15,610 nt of DNA from Chloroflexi bacterium UBA4733 (GTDB lineage: Bacteria > Chloroflexota > UBA4733): assembly GCA_002404055.1 (NCBI GenBank), contig DHIZ01000019.1, positions 58,339 through 73,948 on the forward strand. The letters run 5' to 3'. Made by a program: the position numbers and the translations under genes. The stretch's first letter is position 1. Each line of letters opens with the position of its first letter. The notes below the pieces were generated by a model. That model did no database searches and had not been told where the DNA came from. It saw only the letters and a list, made by a program, of their open reading frames with translations. This document shows positions 1 through 6,021 of the stretch, piece after piece.

Positions 1-99
1 GGCGCCGTGGCGGGCCGCCGCCAGCGCGGCCGGCACGCCGGCCGCGCCGCCACCGGCGACGACAATGTCGGTTAGCAGTCGGTGTTCAGTGAGTTGCAT
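1..99 (-). CDS. FAD-dependent oxidoreductase, N-terminal fragment (cut by window edge)
   Basis: Only the first 33 codons are inside the window. The translation opens MQLTEHRLLTDIVVAGGG and continues AAGVPAALAAARHGA. This is a classic Rossmann dinucleotide-binding start: a hydrophobic beta strand (DIVVAG), a GxGxxG loop at residues 16-21 (GGGAAG), then an Ala-rich helix. The pattern fits the FAD_oxidored type of flavoprotein (PF12831-like) often found beside sugar uptake genes, but the fragment cannot tell this from other FAD enzymes. The ATG is preceded by a good Shine-Dalgarno, GAGGAG at 113-118, 13 nt away. It starts 31 nt downstream of the solute-binding protein stop, so it is probably the third gene of the PhyH-binding protein-flavoprotein transcript. 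Reaction and substrate are not determinable here. Confidence 0.8.
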   Translation of the reverse strand, partial: MQLTEHRLLTDIVVAGGGAAGVPAALAAARHGA

Positions 100-130
100 A
101 CTGTCCAGTTATCTCCTCACCAGCGCGCCG

Positions 131-1672
131 TCAGGCGTTCGGGTGTTGGGTGTACCATTGATCAAGGAGGGCCTGCGCCTGCTTCTGCGTGTTATCCAGC
201 GCAGATCGCGGATCGACCTTCTTGGCGATGACGTCGGTCATCATGGTAGCAATGAGCTTGCCGACCTGTGGGTCGACCGGCGTAGGACCGACTGCTACCG
301 TTTCCGGCAGGATCTTCACGATGTCCGGCCAGAGTGCCGTCTGCTGCTGATAGTAGGGATCGGCGTTGATGGCCTTCAGGGGTGACGGGCGCAACTGCTG
401 TTCGACGAACGTGCCGGCGTCCTTGGTGAGGGTGTAATACTGCGTGAGCAACCAGGAGTCATCGACCGATTTGACGCCGGTGGGGATACCGTAGGCCCAG
501 GTGCCGGTGTTGGCAGACACATACTTCGCTCCGGCTTGCGGGCCGTGCGGCCCTGGCACCACGCCATAGTGCAGTTGTGGGTTGTCGTTCTTGATCTCGA
601 AGATGTACCAGATGCCGGAAATGTCGGTTGCCTGGGTTCCCTTGAAGAAAGGAGTGTTCTTTTCGCCCGTGCCCTGGTTCTTCTGGAAGGCAGCCACAGC
701 CGGAACGCCACCCATCGTGTCAAAAAAGCTCTGCACGAAGTTCAAGGCATCGAGACCCGCTGCGTCGTTGAACAGATACTTGCGATTGTCGTCGCTTAGC
801 AGCTTGCCGCTATTGGCATAGATCAGTTGGATAAAGTTCAGCGTGTTGTCGCCGTAGGATGGAACACCGCCCAGTTGCGTGATGGTGTCGCCCTGCTTCA
901 CGGTGAGTTTCTGGGCCATATCCTTCAACTCGGCCCAGGTCATGGGAGGTCCCTGGAGGCCCTGAGTACGGAGGAGGTCGGTGTTAAAGAACAGCACAGG
1001 GTAGGCGCCGGCTCCCAGGTTCGGGAGCACGTACAGCTTGCCCGCCCATTTGCCTGGCGGCAGCGCGGAGTCGTAGAAGACGCTCAGGTCAACCTTGTCG
1101 CGAGCGACGAGCGGATCAAGGGGGACGATTGCGCTCTGCGAGCCCAGGGCAGGCACCCAGCCCTGGTTGATCATCCCCATATCGCAGGGTGAGCCGGCAG
1201 CGATGCCGGCGGTGATCTTGGTCAAGAGGTCTGTGGTGATGACCTGCTCATCGACGGTCAGGTTGGGATGTTGCTTCGTAAACGCGGCAGCGATGTTTTT
1301 GATCAGCGGCTCGCGCGTACCGTTCCAGATGTGCCAGATAGTCAGCGTGCGCGTTGCACCGGCGGCGCCCGCACTGCTTGGCACGAGTGCCGCAGACGAC
1401 TTGGCAGCGGTGGTTGTCACGGCAGAGGCGGACGTACTGGTAATGGCTGGCGTGACATTCGCTGTTGTCACTGCTGCCGTTGACGCCGCCGCGGTCGTCG
1501 GCGGCGCTGATGCGGTCACCGCGGCCGTCGATGTCGTTGTCGCAATGGCCGCAGTGCCGCCGCATGCTGCCAGCAAGGCCGCGCCGCCGACGGCCGCCGT
1601 TGCGGCGCCGATTCCACGCAGCAAGCCACGCCGGCTCAGCGTACCGGCGACCGAGACAGGGTTTTGATCCAT
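131..1672 (-). CDS. ABC transporter extracellular solute-binding lipoprotein (family 1, sugar type)
   Basis: The product is 513 residues and would capture a solute, probably a sugar or sugar derivative, outside the membrane for an ABC importer. The start at ATG 1672 is chosen over an upstream in-frame ATG at 1771 because GAAAGGAG lies 7 nt before it and the signal peptide then begins properly. The N-terminus has a twin-arginine motif (SRRGLLR, Arg14-Arg15), a hydrophobic stretch and a lipobox LAAC with Cys37, so it is likely a Tat-exported, lipid-anchored protein. Residues about 38-108 are an Ala/Thr/Ser-rich spacer. The binding domain follows, opening with LTIWHIWNG and an amphipathic AAAFTKQHPN helix, as in family 1 binding proteins. 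The C-terminal part has WAYGIPTG and ALDNTQKQAQALLDQWY, typical of the family. No permease or ATPase is in the window. The exact ligand is unknown. Confidence 0.93.
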   Translation of the reverse strand: MDQNPVSVAGTLSRRGLLRGIGAATAAVGGAALLAACGGTAAIATTTSTAAVTASAPPTTAAASTAAVTTANVTPAITSTSASAVTTTAAKSSAALVPSSAGAAGATRTLTIWHIWNGTREPLIKNIAAAFTKQHPNLTVDEQVITTDLLTKITAGIAAGSPCDMGMINQGWVPALGSQSAIVPLDPLVARDKVDLSVFYDSALPPGKWAGKLYVLPNLGAGAYPVLFFNTDLLRTQGLQGPPMTWAELKDMAQKLTVKQGDTITQLGGVPSYGDNTLNFIQLIYANSGKLLSDDNRKYLFNDAAGLDALNFVQSFFDTMGGVPAVAAFQKNQGTGEKNTPFFKGTQATDISGIWYIFEIKNDNPQLHYGVVPGPHGPQAGAKYVSANTGTWAYGIPTGVKSVDDSWLLTQYYTLTKDAGTFVEQQLRPSPLKAINADPYYQQQTALWPDIVKILPETVAVGPTPVDPQVGKLIATMMTDVIAKKVDPRSALDNTQKQAQALLDQWYTQHPNA

Positions 1673-1679
1673 CGGGCAA

Positions 1680-1687
1680 CTCCTTTC
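1680..1687 (-). promoter_or_regulatory. Ribosome binding site deciding the start of the solute-binding protein
   Basis: On the minus strand this reads GAAAGGAG, 7 nt before the ATG at 1672. It favours that start over the ATG at 1771, which lies inside the preceding PhyH gene and would bury the Tat/lipobox signal behind 33 extra residues. Confidence 0.8.
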
Positions 1688-1713
1688 AGGTCGATACAGA
1701 TTATGACAACTAC

Positions 1714-2574
1714 TTAGCGGGACGCAACTGGTTCCACAACGATCGGTTGGGCTAACACATTGGCCTTCCACCAGGCCCGCAACGGCACATCATCGTCTTT
1801 GGGCAGCGAGAACGCCATATCACTGTGCCAGAAACCCAATAACTGCCAGCGGATCGGATCGTCCAGCACCGTGCGCTCCAACTCCGCCGGCTGCACCACG
1901 TAGTCCAACGGCCGCAGCCAGCGGTAGGTATAGCCCATGAAGATCGTCTTGCGGACGAACGACGACAAGTTCGGTCCGACAGCGTGATACAGGCGGTTCT
2001 CAAAGAGAATGGCATCGCCGGGAGCAGCCAGTATCTCGCGGGCCCCCACCGGGTCAATATCGCCTTCCAGGCGCGCCGGCGCGCCGAGCAGGCGATGGCT
2101 GCCGGGCACAAAGCGCGTGTTGCCGCGGCCAGGCGCGCTGAGGTCACTCAGCACGTAGCATATCTTGAGCCGTGTCCGGGCCAGCGGCTCAGGACTCTGC
2201 AGCGTGGCGATCCCGCCGTCACGGTGCCAACCAAGCGCCTTGAAGCTGAGGCTCGTGTCTTCGGGTTGTGGGGGACGGACGATGATGTGCGAGGTGTCCA
2301 GTTGGACATTCCAACCCAGGAGTTGGACGGCCAGGGGCACGGTTGCTGAGCAGTCCAGCAGGTCCAGGAGCGCGTCATCGTGCGCCACGGCGTTCCGCAG
2401 CTCGAAAGCGCCGGCCTTGTTCAAGCCGTGCTCACGGACGCCTTCTGCGTAGAGCCGGTCGACTGCTGACGTGAGCCGCTCCACCATGGCTTGAGAGAGC
2501 GCCCCGGGAATGATCAGGTAGCCGTTTTGCTCGAATTCCTGCCGTTGTTTGTCGCTCAGTTGTCTGAACTCCAT
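1714..2574 (-). CDS. Phytanoyl-CoA dioxygenase (PhyH) family Fe(II)/2-oxoglutarate oxygenase
   Basis: The product is 286 residues, the usual size for PhyH-family proteins. These are mononuclear non-haem iron oxygenases that hydroxylate a substrate while decarboxylating 2-oxoglutarate. The metal triad is visible as HRD at His117/Asp119 (in LGWHRDGG) and the distal His197 (in LYHAVGPN). Arg208 (FVRKT) sits where the 2-oxoglutarate carboxylate is bound. Also typical are the N-terminal FEQNGYLIIPGAL and the core GNTRFVPGSHR. The start at ATG 2574 is preferred because GGAAGGG lies 9 nt upstream (2584-2590); a longer frame reaches 2613 but lacks a comparable site. The stop is 41 nt before the binding-protein start, which suggests co-transcription. 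Bacterial PhyH homologues act on many small molecules, so the true substrate is unknown. It may modify whatever the adjacent uptake system imports. Confidence 0.9.
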   Translation of the reverse strand: MEFRQLSDKQRQEFEQNGYLIIPGALSQAMVERLTSAVDRLYAEGVREHGLNKAGAFELRNAVAHDDALLDLLDCSATVPLAVQLLGWNVQLDTSHIIVRPPQPEDTSLSFKALGWHRDGGIATLQSPEPLARTRLKICYVLSDLSAPGRGNTRFVPGSHRLLGAPARLEGDIDPVGAREILAAPGDAILFENRLYHAVGPNLSSFVRKTIFMGYTYRWLRPLDYVVQPAELERTVLDDPIRWQLLGFWHSDMAFSLPKDDDVPLRAWWKANVLAQPIVVEPVASR

Positions 2575-2700
2575 GGCGCCGATCCCTTCCGCTTGCTTCA
2601 CGCAGACAGGCACATGACCAGGGCGGCGACTCCCCGCGGCGCGGCCTCACGTCCTTCCGACATCTGGCGCGCCTGGCTCTATGATCCACCCGTCATGCTG

Positions 2701-2706
2701 ATAATA
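2701..2706 (-). promoter_or_regulatory. Possible -10 box of the PhyH/binding-protein/flavoprotein transcript
   Basis: On the minus strand this reads TATTAT, a close match to the TATAAT consensus, about 127 nt before the PhyH start. No convincing -35 hexamer sits 17 nt upstream. That is compatible with an activator-dependent promoter, as expected for an AraC-controlled operon, but it may also be chance. Confidence 0.35.
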
Positions 2707-2714
2707 GGCCAGAG

Positions 2715-2729
2715 AAACATGGGATGTTT
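2715..2729 (-). promoter_or_regulatory. 15-bp perfect dyad, candidate operator between AraC regulator and PhyH gene
   Basis: The sequence is AAACAT, a 3-nt centre, then ATGTTT: two perfect 6-bp inverted arms. It lies 11 bp beyond the stop codon of the AraC-family gene and just upstream of a TATTAT box for the PhyH transcript, roughly where a -35 region or activator site would be. AraC-family proteins more often bind direct repeats, so a dimeric repressor is equally possible. A weak AT-stem hairpin ending the araC-type transcript is a third reading, but no T run follows. Confidence 0.4.
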
Positions 2730-2740
2730 GCTAAAATCGC

Positions 2741-3598
2741 TTACAGTTTTGCCTGTACCGAATGCTTGCGGTAGGTTGTTGGCGGCACGCCGTAGGTCTG
2801 ACCGAACAGCCGCGTAAAGTGGGGCAAACTCTGAAAGCCAAGTTGGCGAGCAATCTCGCCGACGGTCATGTCGCTCTCCAGCAGTTCGCGAGCGGTGTCC
2901 AGTCGCCGGCTCTGTACATAGGCTCGGGGAGACTGTCCCACCCACTCGTGGAAGCGTCGCCGGAACTGTGCCGGGCTGAGACCGCTGGCCTCCGCCAGGC
3001 GGCTAACTTCTAGACCCGGTTGCTCCTGTACTCGGCGCAAGGTAGCCACGAGCCAGGCCGGCACACCAAGGCGGCCGACATCTGGGACCGCTCCTGCGGG
3101 AATGCTGCGCAAGGACACCCCGACGATTGCCCGGGCAAGTCCGTCACAGATCAGCCCAGCCGCAGCGTCCGCATGGCGATGTTCTCGGACAAGTTCCCTC
3201 AGCCAGAGTTCCAACAGGTTTCGATCCTGTTCAGTCGGTTGCCAAACGAGAGACGCCGTGAGGCCCTGCCACATGTCCACGCGCCCCATCAGCAATGCTT
3301 CCAGGCCGACGGAGAGCCACTCGCCACCATGCGGCGCCACGATGTCCCGAGGGATGTGCTGAGGAGAGAGCAAAACGTTGCCGGGAAGAACGCGCCAGCG
3401 TCGCCCACCGGCCGTCACTTCTGCGCTGCCGCCCAGCATGAGCCAGAGTGCATATGCAACAGCCGGGTGCTGATACAACGCTTCGCCCGCTCGCCAGACG
3501 TGGTGGGTAGCCCAGCGCACATGTACCTCCAGCGAAGGCAGCATGAGCGCGCTCGCCGGAGACATCGCGGACAGTACGGCGGACGGCGGTGTGGGCAC
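2741..3598 (-). CDS. AraC-family transcriptional regulator with N-terminal cupin-like sensor domain
   Basis: The product is 285 residues and is a DNA-binding activator or repressor, probably ligand-responsive. The N-terminal half has a beta-rich cupin-type pattern (HPAVAYALWLMLGGSAEV, then WRVLPGNVLLSPQHIPRDI), the usual effector-binding domain of sugar-responsive AraC proteins. The C-terminal 100 residues contain the two helix-turn-helix units: VSRLAEASGLSPAQFRRRF, then TVGEIARQLGFQSLPHFTRLF. The family's closing YGVPPTTYRK follows. The start is a GTG at 3598 with only a modest GGTAGG 10 nt upstream; in-frame ATG codons at residues 12 and 19 are alternatives. It is read in the same direction as the PhyH and binding-protein genes, 166 bp upstream of them, and is the obvious candidate to control them. 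Confidence 0.93.
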   Translation of the reverse strand: MPTPPSAVLSAMSPASALMLPSLEVHVRWATHHVWRAGEALYQHPAVAYALWLMLGGSAEVTAGGRRWRVLPGNVLLSPQHIPRDIVAPHGGEWLSVGLEALLMGRVDMWQGLTASLVWQPTEQDRNLLELWLRELVREHRHADAAAGLICDGLARAIVGVSLRSIPAGAVPDVGRLGVPAWLVATLRRVQEQPGLEVSRLAEASGLSPAQFRRRFHEWVGQSPRAYVQSRRLDTARELLESDMTVGEIARQLGFQSLPHFTRLFGQTYGVPPTTYRKHSVQAKL

Positions 3599-3620
3599 TG
3601 GAGGTGAACCTACCGTTCAA

Positions 3621-3860
3621 TCACTCCGGTATGACAACAATTGACCGCTCACCGCGGGCAACGACCGAAAAGTGCTGTCGTTTACATTGCGGCCGCCAAT
3701 ATTCTTCAAGATACGCGTCAATTTGGTCACTGTGAACGGTCGGATTATCGCCCGCGCCATCGGAATGGAAGCGCACCGGGCGGCGTGGCAGTGCCGCCTC
3801 AAGTCTTTGGCTAGCCGCCTCGGGTCTGAGACGGTGTCGTTCGTCGAGTGGATCTTTCAT
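3621..3860 (-). CDS. Doubtful small open frame upstream of the AraC-family gene
   Basis: From ATG 3860 this frame encodes 79 residues (opening MKDPLDERHRLRPEA, later IDAYLEEYWRPQCKRQHF) and ends 22 nt before the AraC-family start. I do not recognise the product. For a real gene: it is the only reasonably long frame between the divergent genes and its composition is protein-like. Against: there is no good Shine-Dalgarno, and its third codon positions are only about half G/C, lower than its neighbours. It may be a decayed remnant or chance. Confidence 0.2.
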   Translation of the reverse strand: MKDPLDERHRLRPEAASQRLEAALPRRPVRFHSDGAGDNPTVHSDQIDAYLEEYWRPQCKRQHFSVVARGERSIVVIPE

Positions 3861-3929
3861 ACTGGGCAAGACCCCCCATTTGGGAAGCGTTCGGCAACTA
3901 TGGATAGGGTAACATAGCCAAAATGCACC

Positions 3930-3961
3930 GCAAAGTTTTGCATAGCACCGGCTAACCGGCT
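3930..3961. repeat. Short dyads and tandem repeat immediately upstream of the protease-operon promoter
   Basis: Two elements lie in 32 bp ending 4 bp before the -35 box. The first is the inverted repeat GCAAA-GT-TTTGC (3930-3941). The second is ACCGGCT repeated twice with one base between copies (3947-3961), which also contains CCGG-CTAA-CCGG. Their position fits a regulator binding site. Each element alone is short enough to be chance. Confidence 0.35.
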
Positions 3962-3965
3962 CTGG

Positions 3966-3994
3966 TTGACAGCTCGATCGGCAGTCCTTAGACT
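3966..3994 (+). promoter_or_regulatory. Sigma70-type promoter of the M50B/NHL/S9 operon
   Basis: A perfect -35 TTGACA (3966-3971), a 17-nt spacer and a -10 TAGACT (3989-3994, four of six consensus bases). It points into the plus-strand operon. Transcription would begin near 4001, giving an untranslated leader of about 180 nt before the first ATG at 4181. Confidence 0.65.
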
Positions 3995-4046
3995 ACGGCT
4001 CGGTCGATTCCAAGCCGTGGCCTCGTCGTTTGTCACATTAGCGTTC

Positions 4047-4135
4047 GGGAGGGACAGCAATCGCTTTGGGTCCCCTCTTGGGGGTCGAGCGTGCCTCCGG
4101 TTGCATTCACGCTGCCTTCCTTGTAGACTGGCAGC
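4047..4135 (+). other. Possible structured 5' leader of the protease operon
   Basis: Within the inferred leader, GGGAC (4051-4055) can pair with GTCCC (4070-4074), while the overlapping CCCC (4072-4075) can instead pair with GGGG (4080-4083) across a TCTT loop. A further pair GCTGCC (4111-4116)/GGCAGC (4130-4135) follows. The competing stems could matter for translation or premature termination. No known riboswitch class is recognised. Confidence 0.3.
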
Positions 4136-4180
4136 GGACCAAAATCATCATCGTCGCCGTTGGAAGGGTCAGTTCGACCA

Positions 4181-4909
4181 ATGCAAAGGGTCAGACAACC
4201 GCAGCGGATAACCGGCGTCAACGTTCAGACCACGTTGCTGGTTGCGCTTGTCCTGTCCGTGCTGATCTGGCTCATCCCCGGCGCGAGTTTGCTCCTGTTG
4301 CCGATTCATCCCTATCTCACGTTCGTCCACGAGGGTTGGCACGCCTTGATCGCCGTCTTGACGGGCGGTCATGTCAGTGATGTCCACATCTTCGGCCTCA
4401 ATGGCGGCGGCGTGACGGGCATTACCGGGGGCGCCACGTTGTTGATCGCCAGCGCCGGCTACGTTGGCAGCGCCGTCACCGGCGCGACCTTTCTGGCGCT
4501 GTTGCCGCGGCCGAGCGCTTTGCGGGTTGCTGCCCTGGTTCAGTACCTCTGGCTGGCGGTCGTCGCGGTGCTGTGGGATCATGACATCAACGCCTGGCTC
4601 TACCTGGCGTTCTTCGGTGTCGTCCTGGCGGTGCTGGCCAGGCGTCTCCCGGAACGCTGGTTTGCCATCGCCATGGGCTTCCTGGCGCTGCAACTCAATC
4701 TGGCAGTCCTCGGGGACCTGCGCACGCTGCTGGTAATCAGCGCCTTCAGCAGCACGCACAGCGATGCCCTGCTGGCGGCATCCGTCTCCCACGTGCCCAG
4801 CCTCATCTGGGCGGTACTCTGGACGGTGATATCGGGCATGCTGTTGCTGTGGTCGTCACGCCAGGCGCTTGGCTATAACCGCCCCCGGCGCACACCATTG
4901 ACCGTGTAA
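4181..4909 (+). CDS. M50B-like membrane zinc metalloprotease
   Basis: The product is 242 very hydrophobic residues with about six predicted membrane segments. The HExxH zinc motif is present as HEGWH (His50, Glu51, His54), preceded by a hydrophobic stretch and followed by ALIAVLTGG and a GGGVTGITGG loop. This matches the M50B-like family (PF13398-type) found in many bacteria. A WDHDIN sequence later in the protein may supply the third metal ligand, but that is inference. The start is ATG 4181; GGAAGGG lies 12 nt upstream, and an upstream in-frame TTG at 4160 is less likely because it overlaps that site. It is the first gene after the strong promoter, and its stop is 32 nt before the NHL gene. 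Physiological substrates of this family are mostly unknown. Confidence 0.85.
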   Translation: MQRVRQPQRITGVNVQTTLLVALVLSVLIWLIPGASLLLLPIHPYLTFVHEGWHALIAVLTGGHVSDVHIFGLNGGGVTGITGGATLLIASAGYVGSAVTGATFLALLPRPSALRVAALVQYLWLAVVAVLWDHDINAWLYLAFFGVVLAVLARRLPERWFAIAMGFLALQLNLAVLGDLRTLLVISAFSSTHSDALLAASVSHVPSLIWAVLWTVISGMLLLWSSRQALGYNRPRRTPLTV

Positions 4910-4941
4910 CGGCCGACCCCACACTTTGGAAGGGTTTTGCA

Positions 4942-5958
4942 ATGCTGATCGGTACCGACGGCCATCGCTATAAGTGGCTCGACAACTGGGGTCAACTCCC
5001 CGACAGCGACGCGGCGCGCAACGGCTGGGCCCACCCCGGCGTTACCGTCACCGCGCGCGGGGAGATTGTCACCTTCCATCCTGGTGAGCCGTCCCTGCTC
5101 TTCTTCGCCACCGATGGTCGGCTGCTGCGAAGCGTGCCGACCGACGTGACAGAGGGCCACGGCATCACCGCCAGCCATGAAGGCGCTGCCGAGTTCCTCT
5201 GGCTCGCTGACCCTGGCTCGAAAGGCGTGCGCGTTGGTGACGAACTGCGCCGAACGTCGAATCCAGGCCGGGTAGTCAAAGTAGCGATGGATGGCCGCAT
5301 TGTGCAGACGTTAGAGCGGCCCGACCTGCCCGTCTACGGCGAAGGCAAGTATGCGCCAACCTCCGTAGCGGTCCACGAGGAGCGCCTCGGCGGCAATGGC
5401 GACGTCTGGGTGGCCGATGGCTACGGCAAGAGTTACGTTCACCGCTACAGCCGTTTCAATAAGGCGGGTGAATACGTCGGCAGCATCAACGGCACGGAGG
5501 GGGATGCCGGCGGCTTCGCCTGCCCGCACGGCATCTGGATCGACTACCGCAAGGCCGAGCCGGAACTCTATATAGCCGACCGCAGTAACCGGCGTGTGCA
5601 GGTCTATGACCTCGATGGTCACTACAAGCGCGCCTTCGGGCAGGACTTCCTCAGCAGCCCGAGCGGCTTCGCCCGTGACGGTGACTTGCTGATCGTGGCG
5701 GAACTGTGGGCACGGCTGGCGATCCTCGATGCCGATGACCGGTTCGTTTGTTATCTCGGCGAGAACTCGGCAGTCCGCGAAATGCCTGGCTACCCCAACG
5801 AGTTGGACGAGCGCGGCGTGCCCTGCCGCACGACGCGGCTCACCCCCGGCAAGTTCAACAGCCCGCACGGCATGGCTGCCGACAGCGTGGGCAACATCTA
5901 CGTGGCGGAGTGGCTGATCGGCGGGCGGATGACCAAGTTAGAAAAGGTTGCCGGCTAA
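4942..5958 (+). CDS. NHL-repeat / six-bladed beta-propeller protein
   Basis: The product is 338 residues without a signal peptide or membrane segment, so probably cytoplasmic. Several propeller-blade signatures recur: GDVWVADGYGKSYVHRYS, FACPHGIWIDYR, LYIADRSNRRVQVYDLDG, and near the end FNSPHGMAADSVGNIYVAE. The repeated PHG plus (I/V)(W/Y)VA(D/E) pattern is the NHL blade hallmark. Such propellers bind ligands or proteins; some relatives are lyases or lactonases, but I see no diagnostic catalytic residues. The ATG has an excellent Shine-Dalgarno, GGAAGGG at 4928-4934, 7 nt upstream. It lies 32 nt after the M50B-like gene and 63 nt before the S9 peptidase, consistent with one operon. Confidence 0.85.
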   Translation: MLIGTDGHRYKWLDNWGQLPDSDAARNGWAHPGVTVTARGEIVTFHPGEPSLLFFATDGRLLRSVPTDVTEGHGITASHEGAAEFLWLADPGSKGVRVGDELRRTSNPGRVVKVAMDGRIVQTLERPDLPVYGEGKYAPTSVAVHEERLGGNGDVWVADGYGKSYVHRYSRFNKAGEYVGSINGTEGDAGGFACPHGIWIDYRKAEPELYIADRSNRRVQVYDLDGHYKRAFGQDFLSSPSGFARDGDLLIVAELWARLAILDADDRFVCYLGENSAVREMPGYPNELDERGVPCRTTRLTPGKFNSPHGMAADSVGNIYVAEWLIGGRMTKLEKVAG

Positions 5959-6021
5959 CGGGTTCATCTTCCTGATCCCGGAGAGCGCGGCGAAGCAACC
6001 TGTAGCAGAAGAGCGAGGAAT

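Larger units (their letters stand above)
3599..4180. other. Divergent intergenic region (about 580 bp)
   Basis: This gap separates the minus-strand AraC-type gene from the plus-strand protease operon. It looks less GC-rich than the flanking genes. It holds a strong plus-strand sigma70-like promoter at 3966-3994, short repeats just before it (3930-3961), and a roughly 180-nt transcribed leader with several short inverted repeats. One doubtful small minus-strand frame is also present. I found no confident minus-strand promoter for the regulator gene and no tRNA or mobile-element remnant. Confidence 0.6.

Noticed and set aside
1095..1667. 190-codon plus-strand open frame rich in Ala and Val
   Set aside because: It is the antisense reading of the Thr/Ala-rich spacer and signal region of the solute-binding protein, with no recognisable domain.
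3672..3917. 81-codon plus-strand open frame in the divergent intergenic region
   Set aside because: No ribosome binding site, no domain, and it overlaps an equally weak minus-strand frame; neither shows strong coding character.
4169..4792. 207-codon minus-strand open frame, Gln/Arg-rich
   Set aside because: It is the antisense shadow of the hydrophobic M50B-like membrane protein; Gln/Arg/Asp-rich products are typical when membrane genes are read backwards.
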